64,000 bases of DNA from Brevibacterium sp. RIT 803 (GCF_016892625.1 NZ_JAFEMW010000001.1:1-64000), one strand, 5' to 3'; numbered from the stretch's first letter, positions 37,252 through 46,747 are shown. Made by a program: numbers and translations. The notes: generated by a model from the letters alone, not told the origin.

Positions 37252-38760
37252 ATGACAACCTACGACGAGCTTCCAGACTCTGCGCACAGCCCACCAGCCC
37301 TATCTCCGATCGAGATCTCGTTGGAGTCGGATGAGCCGCTCTACCGCCAGTTGCGTCGGGCGCTTGAGCATCAGATTCTCTCCGGTGTGCTCAACCCGGA
37401 TGTCGCCCTCCCTTCATCTCGCGCCTTGTCGCACGAACTCGGGCTCTCACGCAATACGGTCAATGCCGCAATCCAAGAGCTCGTCGCCACCGGCCTCATC
37501 GAGGCTCGCCCTCGCAGTGGACATTTCATCAACACCACCCTGCTCAACAACGGATCGAAGAAGCTCGACAGAGCTCGACTCTCCGATGGGTCCATCGATT
37601 GGGAGTCCAAGATCCGTGCGATTCCGGATAGGAATCTTCCGGAGATCACCAAGACGAAGAACTGGCAGTCCTACCCCTACCCATTCGTCGCCGGCCAGGT
37701 CGATCCGGATGAATTCCCCAGGCTTGCCTGGGCCCGAGCCCTGCGCACTGCTATGGATCCCGAGCACCTGCCGTTCTCAGTCCGCGATGCCATCGATGAG
37801 GACGACCCGCTGCTTACAGGACTGCTGTGCCATCGCGTGCTGCCGAGCCGCGGCATCCATGTCAGCCCCGAGAATGTGCTCATCACCGCGGGATCCCAAC
37901 AGGGACTCGACCTTCTGGCCCAACTGCTCGTCGGCCCCGACACCACTGTCGGCGTCGAGGACCCAGGCTACGTCGATGCCAAACACGCCTTCACCCGCGT
38001 CGGCGGCCAACTGGTCCCCCTATCAGTCGACGCTCAGGGAATGGTTCCACCCTGGAAACCGCTCGACATCGTCTACGTCACTCCCAGCCATCACAGCCCC
38101 ACCAATGTCACGCTCGATCCATCACGCAGACTGCAGCTGCTGACACGCATGCGCGAGACCAACTCACTCATCATCGAAGACGATTACGACTCCGAGTTCC
38201 GGTACAGGGGCAAACCCACCCCCGCGCTCAAGGCGCTCCCCCATTCCGACCACGTCATCTACCTAGGATCCTTCAGTAAGTTCCTCGCCCCCGGGCTCCG
38301 GCTGGGCTACATCGTTGCGGAGCCGGAGCTCATCGAACGTATGCGGACCCATCGGCGCTATTCCATCCGCCACGTCCCGGGCCATACTCAGCGAGCCATG
38401 GCGCTGCTCATCGATTCCGGACAGTTCCATCGCACGATCTCACGCCGACGAACCCAGCTGCGGAAGAAATGGGAAACGCTGACCAGCGCGCTCGAGGAGC
38501 ATCTGCCTTGGGCCGTGCCGTTCCCCGCCGGAGGCGTCAGCGTGTGGATCCAGGCACCGCCGCAGCTCAACTGTCGCGAACTGGCTGAAGAATGTCTGCG
38601 CCGAGGCGTCGTCATCGAACCCGGAGATCCCTTCTTCCTCTCACCCGAGGACAATCTCAACTTCTTCCGCCTCGGTTTCGCCGCCATCGACCTCGACTCC
38701 ATCGAGCCCGGAGTCCTTCTCCTCAGCGAGGCCATCGCTTCCCTCCTCGACCACGACTGA
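37252..38760 (+). CDS. MocR family regulator, probable taurine regulator TauR
   Basis: 502 residues. A GntR-type winged helix (about 28-95, with LPSSRALSHELGLSRNTVNAAIQELVATG) is fused to a fold-type I aminotransferase domain (about 140-490). The PLP lysine is Lys343 in GSFSKFLAPGLRLGY, and EDPGY, IIEDDYDSEFRY are typical of MocR proteins. TauR proteins of this family activate tpa and xsc in proteobacteria. Here the gene directly precedes the putative tpa, so the same role is inferred. Confidence 0.88.
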   Translation: MTTYDELPDSAHSPPALSPIEISLESDEPLYRQLRRALEHQILSGVLNPDVALPSSRALSHELGLSRNTVNAAIQELVATGLIEARPRSGHFINTTLLNNGSKKLDRARLSDGSIDWESKIRAIPDRNLPEITKTKNWQSYPYPFVAGQVDPDEFPRLAWARALRTAMDPEHLPFSVRDAIDEDDPLLTGLLCHRVLPSRGIHVSPENVLITAGSQQGLDLLAQLLVGPDTTVGVEDPGYVDAKHAFTRVGGQLVPLSVDAQGMVPPWKPLDIVYVTPSHHSPTNVTLDPSRRLQLLTRMRETNSLIIEDDYDSEFRYRGKPTPALKALPHSDHVIYLGSFSKFLAPGLRLGYIVAEPELIERMRTHRRYSIRHVPGHTQRAMALLIDSGQFHRTISRRRTQLRKKWETLTSALEEHLPWAVPFPAGGVSVWIQAPPQLNCRELAEECLRRGVVIEPGDPFFLSPEDNLNFFRLGFAAIDLDSIEPGVLLLSEAIASLLDHD

Positions 38761-38916
38761 ATGCTCGAACCTTCTGGTACCAAAGAACTCGCAACGGACT
38801 GGGACTTCAATGGGAGCCAGATTGCCGAGAGAGTGATGACAAGCACACCAAAGACGGAGTGCCGGAGTCGGGACGCCTCGACGTACCCGACCCGAAAGTG
38901 AGAATGGAGGGTTCGC
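38761..38916 (+). promoter_or_regulatory. Promoter region of the tpa-pta-permease genes with short direct repeats
   Basis: The 156-bp gap after the MocR gene holds CTGGTAC (38774-38780) and CTGGGAC (38799-38805), 25 bp apart, and ACCAAAGA twice (38779-38786 and 38847-38854). MocR/TauR operators are known to be direct repeats starting with CTGGAC, so the first pair is a candidate activator site. A ribosome binding site GGAGG precedes the GTG at 38917. Confidence 0.4.
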
Positions 38917-40308
38917 GTGACGATCTCGGACTATGCAAATCGTGCCCAGCAGCATCTTTTCCCCCACTTCACCACTGGGAAGGTGTGGAATGACGAAAGT
39001 CTTCCGATCATCGTCGAGGGCAACGGGAGTTATCTCACCGACGAACGAGGCGATCAGTACCTCGATGGGCTGGCCGGACTGTTCTGCGTGAACATCGGCC
39101 ACGGACGCCAGGACATCCCCCAGGCCGCCTACGAGCAGATGAGCAAACTGGCGTACTGGACAAACTGGGGCTCAGCCCACCCGGCGGCCGTGGATGCCGC
39201 AACTCTCATCGCCAGCCATGCCCCCGGCGACCTCGACACGGTGTTCTTCGTGAACTCCGGGTCGGAAGCCGTGGAATCGGCTGTCAAGTTCGCCCGCCAG
39301 TACCACCGCTCCCAGGGACAGCCCGAACGCACGAAGATCATCGCCCGCAACATGGCCTACCACGGCACCACTCTCGGTGCTCTCGCAGTCACCGGCATCC
39401 CGGCGTACAAGGAGCCCTTCGGCGACCTTATGCCGGGAGTCTTCCACGTACCCAACACGCTTGGCGAAGAGGTCCCGGCAGGCGGCACCGCTGCCGATCT
39501 GCCCTCGATTCAGGCCATCAGGGAACTCATCGAACGCGAAGGCGGCGACACTTTCGCAGCGCTGTTCGCCGAACCTGTTCAGAACTCGCGCGGCGCCCTC
39601 GTCCCGCCGGTCGGCTACTGGCAGGAGCTGCGGACGATCTGTGACGAACACGGAATCCTCCTCGTCGCAGACGAAGTGATCACCGGCTTCGGACGCCTCG
39701 GCGAATGGTTCGGGTCGATCAAGTTCGATGTCGTCCCGGATCTCATCACCTTCGCCAAGGGATCCACCTCGGGCTACCTGCCCCTCGGCGGGGTCATAAT
39801 CCGCAAACCGCTTGCCGATGCGCTGCTCGACTCCCCCGATGCCGGGGCGTTCACCCATGGTGCCACCTGGGGCGGCCATCCCGTCGCGACCGCAGTCGCG
39901 ACGGCGAACCTCACGGCTCTCGCCGATGAGAACGTGCCGGGCAATGTCCGCAGCCTCGAACCCTATTTCCAGAACGGGCTCGATCGGATCACCGACTCCT
40001 ACCGGTGCATCAAGGAATACCGCGGCGCCGGGTTCTTCTACGCCATCGAGATGATGGCCGACCGCGACACCGGCACCGAGCTGAGTCCCGAGGCCTCCCA
40101 GTCGGTGCTCACGGAGGTGATCCCGAAGGCAATGAAGGAAGTCGGTCTCATCACCCGCCCAGACAATCGCGGTGCGACGATGCTCGTCCTCTCACCGCCG
40201 CTGGTTGCCGACCAGGCCGTTCTCGACGACCTGCTCGACAAGGTCGATCACGTCATTGGAGCTGTCGACAAGCGCGTCGGCGTCTCGGCGCTGTCGGCGG
40301 CAGTCTGA
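38917..40308 (+). CDS. tpa: Class III aminotransferase, probable taurine--pyruvate aminotransferase
   Basis: 463 residues. A PLP-dependent omega-amino-acid:pyruvate type enzyme. Lys281 in TFAKGSTSGYLPLGG binds PLP, ADEVITGFGR is at 251-260, and VNSGSEAVESA is at 112-122. Taurine:pyruvate aminotransferase makes sulfoacetaldehyde and alanine. The family also acts on beta-alanine and similar amines, so the substrate is assigned mainly from context: a MocR regulator before it, phosphate acetyltransferase just after it and xsc in the same region. GTG start with GGAGG upstream. It is followed after 10 bases by pta. Confidence 0.82.
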   Translation: MTISDYANRAQQHLFPHFTTGKVWNDESLPIIVEGNGSYLTDERGDQYLDGLAGLFCVNIGHGRQDIPQAAYEQMSKLAYWTNWGSAHPAAVDAATLIASHAPGDLDTVFFVNSGSEAVESAVKFARQYHRSQGQPERTKIIARNMAYHGTTLGALAVTGIPAYKEPFGDLMPGVFHVPNTLGEEVPAGGTAADLPSIQAIRELIEREGGDTFAALFAEPVQNSRGALVPPVGYWQELRTICDEHGILLVADEVITGFGRLGEWFGSIKFDVVPDLITFAKGSTSGYLPLGGVIIRKPLADALLDSPDAGAFTHGATWGGHPVATAVATANLTALADENVPGNVRSLEPYFQNGLDRITDSYRCIKEYRGAGFFYAIEMMADRDTGTELSPEASQSVLTEVIPKAMKEVGLITRPDNRGATMLVLSPPLVADQAVLDDLLDKVDHVIGAVDKRVGVSALSAAV

Positions 40309-40318
40309 GGATCGCACC

Positions 40319-41410
40319 ATGTTGAAGGCACCGGCAGCACGCAGTCAGACGGACCCCGTCACGGCACTTCCCAAACCCGACCCGGACGAGGTCGAGGTCG
40401 AGATCGACCCGATGCTGCTCGAACGGGTGCTCGATCTATGCGGAAACGGAACCCGCCCGGCGGTGGTCCTCGCGGAGTCCCACGATGACCGCATTATTCG
40501 TGCTGCCGGTGTCCTCTCCGAGGCGGGGCTGCGGCCCGTGCTCATCGGCGACCGGAACGACGTTCTGCGTCGCGGAGAAAGGCTCGGCGTCGCGGGAGTC
40601 GACGAGTGGAGGGTGGACGATCCGGCAGAACTTGCAGCCGGAGCCCCTGGAGCCCGGATCCGGCGCAGTACGGCGAGCAAGCACCGTCATCTGACCGAAA
40701 AGTGGCTGACCGATCCTATCTTCCTCGCGGCCGCCGCGGTCGCAGAGGGTGCTGCCGACGCGGCTGTCGCCGGCGCGGATCGTCCGACGGCTGATGTCAT
40801 CCGAGCCGGACTGGCGATTGTCGGGCTGGCTGCGGATTCGACGGTGCTCAGTTCGTCATTCCTCATGAAGCTGACCGATGGACGGTATCTGGGGTTCGGT
40901 GACTGTGCCGTCATTCCTGTGCCCGATGACGAACAGCTCGCCGCGATCGCCATTGCTACCGCCCGGACCTTCGCCGCGATCACCGGAGCCTCACCCTCTG
41001 TGGCTATGCTCTCCTTCTCCACGGCAGGTTCTGCCCAACACACCGACATCGACAGAGTCCGTCTGGCCATACAGCGGATCCGCAGCACATGTCCCGAACT
41101 CGATGTCGATGGCGAACTGCAGTTCGATGCGGCGATCGTCGAATCGGTGGCGAAGGCGAAGGCTCCGGACTCCGCGGTTGCAGGACATGCAAATGTGCTT
41201 GTCTTCCCGAATCTGGCCGCCGGCAACATCGGTTACAAGATCGCCGAGCGCCTCGCCGGGGCGCACGCCTTCGGGCCGCTGCTCCAAGGACTGGCGGCTC
41301 CGATCAACGACCTCTCCCGCGGGGCGAGCGTGTCCGACATCGTCAATGTCGGCCTCATCACGTGCCTGCAGGCACTCACCCCGGCCGCAGCGACTCAGCC
41401 GCCGGGCTGA
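40319..41410 (+). CDS. pta: Phosphate acetyltransferase (Pta/PtB domain)
   Basis: 363 residues. It interconverts acetyl phosphate and acetyl-CoA. The PTA_PTB domain covers most of the protein; hallmarks are AGADRPTADVIRAGL (near 153), the SSSFLMKL stretch, MLSFSTAGSAQHTD and LVFPNLAAGNIGYKIAERL. It is the short, single-domain type. In taurine catabolism it recovers acetyl-CoA from the acetyl phosphate made by Xsc, which agrees with its place after tpa. I chose ATG 40319, with GAGG overlapping the tpa stop; a longer in-frame reading would overlap tpa. The first roughly 30 residues are a charged extension. Confidence 0.92.
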   Translation: MLKAPAARSQTDPVTALPKPDPDEVEVEIDPMLLERVLDLCGNGTRPAVVLAESHDDRIIRAAGVLSEAGLRPVLIGDRNDVLRRGERLGVAGVDEWRVDDPAELAAGAPGARIRRSTASKHRHLTEKWLTDPIFLAAAAVAEGAADAAVAGADRPTADVIRAGLAIVGLAADSTVLSSSFLMKLTDGRYLGFGDCAVIPVPDDEQLAAIAIATARTFAAITGASPSVAMLSFSTAGSAQHTDIDRVRLAIQRIRSTCPELDVDGELQFDAAIVESVAKAKAPDSAVAGHANVLVFPNLAAGNIGYKIAERLAGAHAFGPLLQGLAAPINDLSRGASVSDIVNVGLITCLQALTPAAATQPPG

Positions 41411-41461
41411 GAACCCACCACGGAACCCACGTTCACAGAGTAGTGACGAAAGTTAGGTGCC

Positions 41462-43042
41462 ATGTCGAAATCAATAGAGAACCCCAGTCCGAACATCACG
41501 ACCACACCGTCTGGTCCCGGTGACGGCGAGCAACCCGAGCGAATGGCGAAGACGCTCAAACCGCGTTGGGTCTTCGCCATCGCGCTCGGCTCCGCAGTCG
41601 GCTGGGGTGCCTTCATCCTCCCAACCGATTGGCTGGCGATGGGCGGACCATTGGGAACCCTGCTCGGGTTTTCCATCGGCGCCGGGCTGATGCTCATCAT
41701 CGCCGTCAGCTACGGATTCCTCATCCGCACCTTCCCTGTCTCCGGAGGCGAACTGGCCTATGCCCTCATCGGCTATGGACGGGTCCATGCGTTCTTCGCC
41801 GGGTGGTTCCTCACACTCGGCTACGTCTGCATCGTCGCGCTCAACGCCTCTGCGCTGGCCCTGCTGTTCCGCAAGATCATGCCCTCGGTCATCGAACAGG
41901 GCTATCTCTACACCGTGGCAGGCTGGGACGTCTACCTGCCGGAGATCCTCATCTCCATCACAGCGCTCGTCGTCTTCGCAGTCCTCAACATCCGCGGCAC
42001 CGCCCTGTCCGGACGGATCCAATTCTGGGCCTGCGTAATCATGATCATCGCGGTCACGGCAATCATCATCTCAGTCATCGCCAGCCCGACGACGCACTTC
42101 GGCAATATGTCGCCTGCCCTGCCAGACGGAGTCAGTCCGGTCGCTGCCATCATTGCGATCGTCGCCATCGCCCCCTGGGCTTTCATCGGCTTCGACAATG
42201 TCCCACAGGCCGCCGAGGAGTTCGATTTCTCCCCCGCCAAGGCGCTCCGCCTCATCGTGCTCGCGATCGTCACCGCCGCAGCCCTCTACATGGCGATGCT
42301 GGTCTCGGTCTCAATGGCCGAACCGTGGCAGGAATTGGCGAACGCGGGCTCTGCATGGGGCACGGCCGATGCCGTCACCGGCGTCATCGGCGGCTCAGGA
42401 CTCCTCCTCCTCGCAATTGCGATCACCATGGGCGTGAGCACGGGTCTCAACGGCTTCTACGTCTCAGCTAGTCGAATCCTGCTGGCCATGGGCAGAGCCC
42501 AGATGATTCCACCCGTGTTTGCCCGACTGCACCCGAAGCACAAGACCCCGCATGTCGGCATCATCGCTGTGATGATCGTCTGCCTCATCAGCCCGTGGTT
42601 CGGACGTGCGGCACTGACCTGGGTCGTCGACATGTCCTCGATCGGTGTCACCATCGCCTACCTCTACACCTGCCTGTGCGCCTTCAGGATCTTCCGGCCC
42701 ACCCGCGAAGCGCAGGACCCCGAGGCTCTCCCCGGCATGTACTCGACGACAAAGAAGGTCATGTCCGGTGTGGGCGCGGTGATTGCGATCATCTTCATGC
42801 TCCTTCTGCTCATCCCGGGCTCTCCCGGTGCGCTGGGCAAAGAATCGCTCATCGCCCTGGCTGTGTGGATCGCCATCGGCATCGTCTTCTTCCTCTCACG
42901 CATCCGCCACAACAGGAAGCTCACCGATCACCAAGTCGATCGCCTCGTCCTCGGTGACGACCGCCCAACTGTCACCCGCTTCAGCGAGCGCGCCGAAATG
43001 CGTCGCCATGGGGCGCTGACAGCGAAGAACGAAGACGCCTGA
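41462..43042 (+). CDS. APC family permease
   Basis: 526 residues with about 12 membrane helices. An amino acid-polyamine-organocation transporter: the first helix WVFAIALGSAVGWGAFILPTDW holds the G-S/A-x-x-G-x-G-x-F substrate motif, and PWAFIGFDNVPQAAEEF is the consensus of helix 6. The N-terminal 35 residues are polar and cytoplasmic. It is 51 bp after pta in the same direction. No taurine ABC transporter is present in the window, so this permease is the best candidate for taurine or a related amine; that is inference. Confidence 0.88.
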   Translation: MSKSIENPSPNITTTPSGPGDGEQPERMAKTLKPRWVFAIALGSAVGWGAFILPTDWLAMGGPLGTLLGFSIGAGLMLIIAVSYGFLIRTFPVSGGELAYALIGYGRVHAFFAGWFLTLGYVCIVALNASALALLFRKIMPSVIEQGYLYTVAGWDVYLPEILISITALVVFAVLNIRGTALSGRIQFWACVIMIIAVTAIIISVIASPTTHFGNMSPALPDGVSPVAAIIAIVAIAPWAFIGFDNVPQAAEEFDFSPAKALRLIVLAIVTAAALYMAMLVSVSMAEPWQELANAGSAWGTADAVTGVIGGSGLLLLAIAITMGVSTGLNGFYVSASRILLAMGRAQMIPPVFARLHPKHKTPHVGIIAVMIVCLISPWFGRAALTWVVDMSSIGVTIAYLYTCLCAFRIFRPTREAQDPEALPGMYSTTKKVMSGVGAVIAIIFMLLLLIPGSPGALGKESLIALAVWIAIGIVFFLSRIRHNRKLTDHQVDRLVLGDDRPTVTRFSERAEMRRHGALTAKNEDA

Positions 43043-43071
43043 GTTCAGAGCCTTCCCCACGCGAAGAGATC

Positions 43072-43096
43072 GGCCCACTGCTGACGGCAGCGGGCC
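43072..43096. terminator. Terminator between the permease and VWA genes
   Basis: GGCCCACTGC (43072-43081) and GCAGCGGGCC (43087-43096) pair with one mismatch around a 5-base loop. It lies between two convergent genes, so it may work for both. Confidence 0.6.
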
Positions 43097-43110
43097 GGTC
43101 GTGTGTGCGC

Positions 43111-44829
43111 TCAGCGTCTGAGAACTGCGCGGAGGGCGTCAACGATTGCACGTACTGATGCGGCATTCCCCACATCCTCGGCGTCAACTTCGACGCCCAC
43201 GGGATAGAAAAGACTCGGATCCGTGCCGACGCCGAGTCCGATGACTCCGATATCACCGGCTCGACGAAGACGGGGCACTGTCGCCTCGAGGTCCCGGGCT
43301 AGGAAGTGCTCGTCGTTGGCCTCTCCGGTGGCCGAATCCGCAGGCAACCCGTCGCTGATGACGACCACAGCGGACTTCGCCGCCTGCTGGCTGCGCAGCC
43401 GGTCGACGGCCCACCGCAGGCCCTCGGCATCGATTCCTTCGCGGAATAGCGAGGTTTTGAGGATCCCACCCAGGTCGGTCCGTGAGCGGCGCCATGAGGA
43501 ATGTGCTGCCTTGAGCACGATGTGATGAACCTCGTTGAGACGGCCGGGATCGGCGGGAGATCCCGCCTTCTTCCAGTCGCGTCGCAGGCGGCCGCCGCTC
43601 CACGCATTCGTGGTGAATCCGAGGATCTCCGTGCTTACGTCCAGCCGGTCAAGGGCGGTGACGATGACATCGAGGAGCGCACCGAGCCGCGCCGCATGCG
43701 GTTTCATCGACCCCGAGAGGTCGAGCAGGAAGGTCACGGCGCAGTCTGTCTCGGGCCGATGAGAGCGTCCGCGGAACACACGGGGGTCTCCGGGAGAGGT
43801 CAGCAGCCGGGTCAGCCGTGAGGAATCCAGGATGCCTTCGTCGGCATCGACTGCCTCGTGGACATCTGTGGCATCGTCGATGACACTGTGCAGGCGGGTG
43901 ACGACGGGAGCCAGCGGCACCGCGAGCCGGGCAGCCTCCTCCGCGATCGTGCGACGACCGCTGCGCAGACTCTCGGCCCTGACCAGATCGGTGATGTGGG
44001 ATGTCCTGTCGAAGCTCGTATCCCAGATGCGATACCCGTGAGCGACATGAAGGCGACCGCCGGTCGAATCCGGGGCAGGGGCGAACAGCTCCTCACTGAC
44101 GTCGAAGACGAGGGGCAGGTTCACCTTCGCTCGACGTTCGCGCGCTCCGGTCAGTGTGCTCTCCCGATCTTCGAGGGCGATGATCCGACCGGCGATCGTG
44201 CGGGCCAGGTCACGGGCCACCTCGGCGAAGGCATGCTGGTCGTGGCGTGTCGCTTTCAACGATGGCAGAAATGGACCAAGATCAGCCGAGAGCTCGAATC
44301 GGGCCTCTTCGATGAGGTCGGACTCGACAGGTGTGATCGGCTCGCGAGTCAGGGCGGCCCGAGTGATGAGGATGACCGTGAACAGCAGCATACCCAGATG
44401 GGTCTCATGGAGTCGGCTGCGCAGGTACTCACTTCGCCAGTCGGCATGGCGCAGCGACAGATTTGCCCGGACTCCCGACTGCACCGCCAAGGACTCGCAC
44501 CGACACTGTTCGAGGATTTCGACTAAGAGACGTTCCTCTCTGGCATCGGGCAGCAGTGCCCGGTGCACCTCCAGGTCGCTGAACCTACGACGCATGGCCA
44601 TCGCATCCGTGGCTCCTCGCAGCGAACCGAGACCGGACGTGCGCGGATTCGGGTAGAGATGAGGGGCGTTCATCGGCAGCGTCCCTCGGAAGTCGACCGG
44701 GCGATGCGCCCACAGATCGACTCCGGGATCGCCACTCAGCGCCCTGAATACTGAGGCCATCCGTTTCTCCAGCATGGCCTCTTCGCGGTGGGAACGGCCC
44801 TCGGACGACAGCGATCCGAACTCGGTCAT
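43111..44829 (-). CDS. CobT-like VWA domain protein
   Basis: 572 residues. A C-terminal von Willebrand A domain (about 355-565) with the MIDAS motif DLSGSMKP near residue 367, as in CobT and other MoxR-partner proteins. The N-terminal 350 residues are helical, Arg-rich and related to the CobT N-terminal part. Its start overlaps the CobS-like gene stop by one base, so the pair is made together. CobT with CobS assists CobN in aerobic cobalt insertion; no cobN is in this window, and the pair stands inside a sulfonate gene set, so a different client is likely. Confidence 0.85.
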   Translation of the reverse strand: MTEFGSLSSEGRSHREEAMLEKRMASVFRALSGDPGVDLWAHRPVDFRGTLPMNAPHLYPNPRTSGLGSLRGATDAMAMRRRFSDLEVHRALLPDAREERLLVEILEQCRCESLAVQSGVRANLSLRHADWRSEYLRSRLHETHLGMLLFTVILITRAALTREPITPVESDLIEEARFELSADLGPFLPSLKATRHDQHAFAEVARDLARTIAGRIIALEDRESTLTGARERRAKVNLPLVFDVSEELFAPAPDSTGGRLHVAHGYRIWDTSFDRTSHITDLVRAESLRSGRRTIAEEAARLAVPLAPVVTRLHSVIDDATDVHEAVDADEGILDSSRLTRLLTSPGDPRVFRGRSHRPETDCAVTFLLDLSGSMKPHAARLGALLDVIVTALDRLDVSTEILGFTTNAWSGGRLRRDWKKAGSPADPGRLNEVHHIVLKAAHSSWRRSRTDLGGILKTSLFREGIDAEGLRWAVDRLRSQQAAKSAVVVISDGLPADSATGEANDEHFLARDLEATVPRLRRAGDIGVIGLGVGTDPSLFYPVGVEVDAEDVGNAASVRAIVDALRAVLRR

Positions 44830-45779
44830 CAGCTTGCCGCAGCGACATCGCTGACACGCAGCTCATCGCCGAAGCAGCGCTGATAATATTCCGCGACGAG
44901 TGGGTACTCGGAGGGATCACAGCGGTTGAGGAAGGAGAACCTGAAGGCGAGTTCCACGTCGCCGAAGATCACCGAGTTCTGGGCCCAGGAGATGACTGTG
45001 CGCGGCGACATCAGTGCGGAGACGTCCCCCGCGGCGAATCCGCTCCGTGTCAGGGCCGCCACCTCGATCATCATCCGCACTCCATCGGTGCCGACAGCTT
45101 CCGCGGCTTCGGGCACCTGTCCGGTGACGACGAGGAACTCCTCGTCAGGGTCGAGGTAGTCGAGTGAGGCGATGATATTCCAGCGGTCGAGTTGGGCCTG
45201 ATTGAGTCGGTTGACTCCGTGGTAGAGACCGTTGATGTTGCCCAGGCCGACGGTGTTGGCCGTGGCGAAGAGGCGGAAGTCCGGATGCGGGCGGATCACT
45301 CGGTTCTGCTCCGTGAGGGTGAACAACCCGTCGCGTTCGAGCAGGCGCTGGATGATGAACATGACCTCAGGTCGGCCCGCATCGTATTCGTCGAAGACGA
45401 GAGCCATGGGCCGGGTCAGTGCATAGGGGATGACTCCCTCTTCGAAGGCCGTGCGCGGCTGACCGTCTTCGATGACGACCTGATCCTTGCCCACGAGGTC
45501 GGCGCGCGATATCTGTCCGTCAAGGTTGACGCGCATGAGCGGCCAGTTCAGACGCGCCGCGATCTGCTCGATGTGAGTCGACTTCCCCGTCCCATGCAGG
45601 CCTTGGACCAGCACTCGTGAGCCATGGGCGAACCCGGCGAGGACGGCTCGGGTGACCTGCGGATCGAACCGGTAGTTCTCATCGATGTCCGGAACCAGGT
45701 CACTGTCGTCGTCGAGAACGGGCACCGGCATGTCTGCATCGATGCCGAACATGTCTCGAATCGTTGAATCGTCGGCCAT
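44829..45779 (-). CDS. CobS-like MoxR family AAA ATPase
   Basis: 316 residues from ATG 45779, chosen because it reproduces the CobS N-terminus with a short D-D-S-T-I-R-D-M-F-G-I-D start. Walker A is GLHGTGKST at 60-68 and Walker B VFDEYDAGRPEV at 128-139, followed by NRVIRPHPDFRLFATANTVG, all very close to CobS of cobalt chelatase. MoxR/CobS AAA rings work with a VWA partner to remodel or metallate a client. The partner follows directly. It is divergent from nothing; the IclR gene upstream is on the same strand, 40 bases away, so all three may be co-transcribed. Confidence 0.88.
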   Translation of the reverse strand: MADDSTIRDMFGIDADMPVPVLDDDSDLVPDIDENYRFDPQVTRAVLAGFAHGSRVLVQGLHGTGKSTHIEQIAARLNWPLMRVNLDGQISRADLVGKDQVVIEDGQPRTAFEEGVIPYALTRPMALVFDEYDAGRPEVMFIIQRLLERDGLFTLTEQNRVIRPHPDFRLFATANTVGLGNINGLYHGVNRLNQAQLDRWNIIASLDYLDPDEEFLVVTGQVPEAAEAVGTDGVRMMIEVAALTRSGFAAGDVSALMSPRTVISWAQNSVIFGDVELAFRFSFLNRCDPSEYPLVAEYYQRCFGDELRVSDVAAAS

Positions 45780-45819
45780 AGTATGCGCCGTCCTTTCGCA
45801 GTCCGTGAGTATCTGAGGT

Positions 45820-46644
45820 TCAGGCCGAGGATGCGGTCGCATCGTCGCGATCGATCTCGTTGAGAACGGCCATGCGTTTTGCTGCGGCACGAACCACAGG
45901 CAGGAGTTCGACGAGGTCGTCGATCGACTTGCGGATCACGGGAGCCTGGATCGCCAGAGCCTGATTCGAGCGTCCGATATCTGTGGGGATGAGCACCGCC
46001 AAGCAGACGAGTCCCTCAAGGTACTCCTGCCGGTCGAGGGCATAGCCGAGCTGACGGACCGAGCCGAGTTCCTCATCCAGCACGTCGGGGTCCGTGACGG
46101 TGTTCGCGGTGAAGGCCCTCAGCTGCGCACTGGTGAGAAGCCTGCGACGTGGGGTGTCTCCGTATTGCGAGGTGATCATCTTCCCACTCGCCGAGGCATG
46201 GATGGGCACCCGGCTGCCGGCCTCGAGATGCACCCGCAGCGGGTGGGAGGTCTCCACACGATCGAGGTAGATGACGTCATTGCCGGAGACTGCAGTGAGG
46301 TTGCAGCTCTCGCCGACCTCTTCGGCCAGTTGAGTCAGAATCATCCTCCTCGCGCCCTGCCGAGAATCATTGAGAAGAACGTCCTCTGCCATCCGTCTGA
46401 GCCGGGCGCCAGTGCCGTAGTGGCGTCCATCGCTGTGTCGAGTGAGCAGCCCTGCACCCTCGAGCTGCTGGAGCATGCGATGCAGTGTGGGCTTGGGCAG
46501 ACCCGTCTGCACGACCAGAGCCTGCAGTGTGAAGATCTGGTCCCGGGTGGAGATGAACTCCAGCAGGGACACCAGCCGCAGCGCAGGAGTCTCGCCCGCA
46601 AGCGAGAGCCCCTCGTCGATTGTCGGCTCTGCTGTGTCATCCAT
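45820..46644 (-). CDS. IclR family transcriptional regulator beside xsc
   Basis: 274 residues from ATG 46644, with GGGAGG 6 bases upstream. The winged helix (about 20-80) includes FTLQALVVQTGLPKPTLHRMLQQLEGAGLL; the IclR effector domain spans about 90-260 (VIYLDRVETSHPLRV, PIHASASGKM). It is divergent from xsc, and the region between holds repeated TTCGGAA/TTCCGAA dyads. The ligand is probably a sulfonate such as sulfoacetaldehyde, taurine or isethionate; that is inference. An IclR-type regulator (IseR) is associated with isethionate genes in Cupriavidus, as I recall. Confidence 0.9.
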   Translation of the reverse strand: MDDTAEPTIDEGLSLAGETPALRLVSLLEFISTRDQIFTLQALVVQTGLPKPTLHRMLQQLEGAGLLTRHSDGRHYGTGARLRRMAEDVLLNDSRQGARRMILTQLAEEVGESCNLTAVSGNDVIYLDRVETSHPLRVHLEAGSRVPIHASASGKMITSQYGDTPRRRLLTSAQLRAFTANTVTDPDVLDEELGSVRQLGYALDRQEYLEGLVCLAVLIPTDIGRSNQALAIQAPVIRKSIDDLVELLPVVRAAAKRMAVLNEIDRDDATASSA

Positions 46645-46661
46645 GCTCGCCCTCCCAACCC

Positions 46662-46747
46662 TTCGGAATTTCATTGTTCCGAATTATCGTACCAAACGAA
46701 ATCTTTTTCGGAACTCTGTTGACACGGCAGATTCCGAACACTAGCGT
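46662..46747. promoter_or_regulatory. xsc promoter with IclR-type operators
   Basis: TTCGGAA (46662-46668) and TTCCGAA (46677-46683) form a perfect dyad with an 8-base spacer. A second pair, TTCGGAA (46707-46713) and TTCCGAA (46732-46738), brackets TTGACA (46719-46724), which lies 17 bases from TAGCGT (46742-46747), a fair -35/-10 set for xsc. Thus one dyad overlaps the promoter. The neighbour IclR protein is the natural ligand of these sites. Confidence 0.65.

Noticed and set aside
44829..45779. Cobalt chelatase assignment for the AAA/VWA pair
   Set aside because: The proteins look like CobS and CobT, but there is no cobN or other cobalamin gene in the window, so I kept the names as resemblance only.
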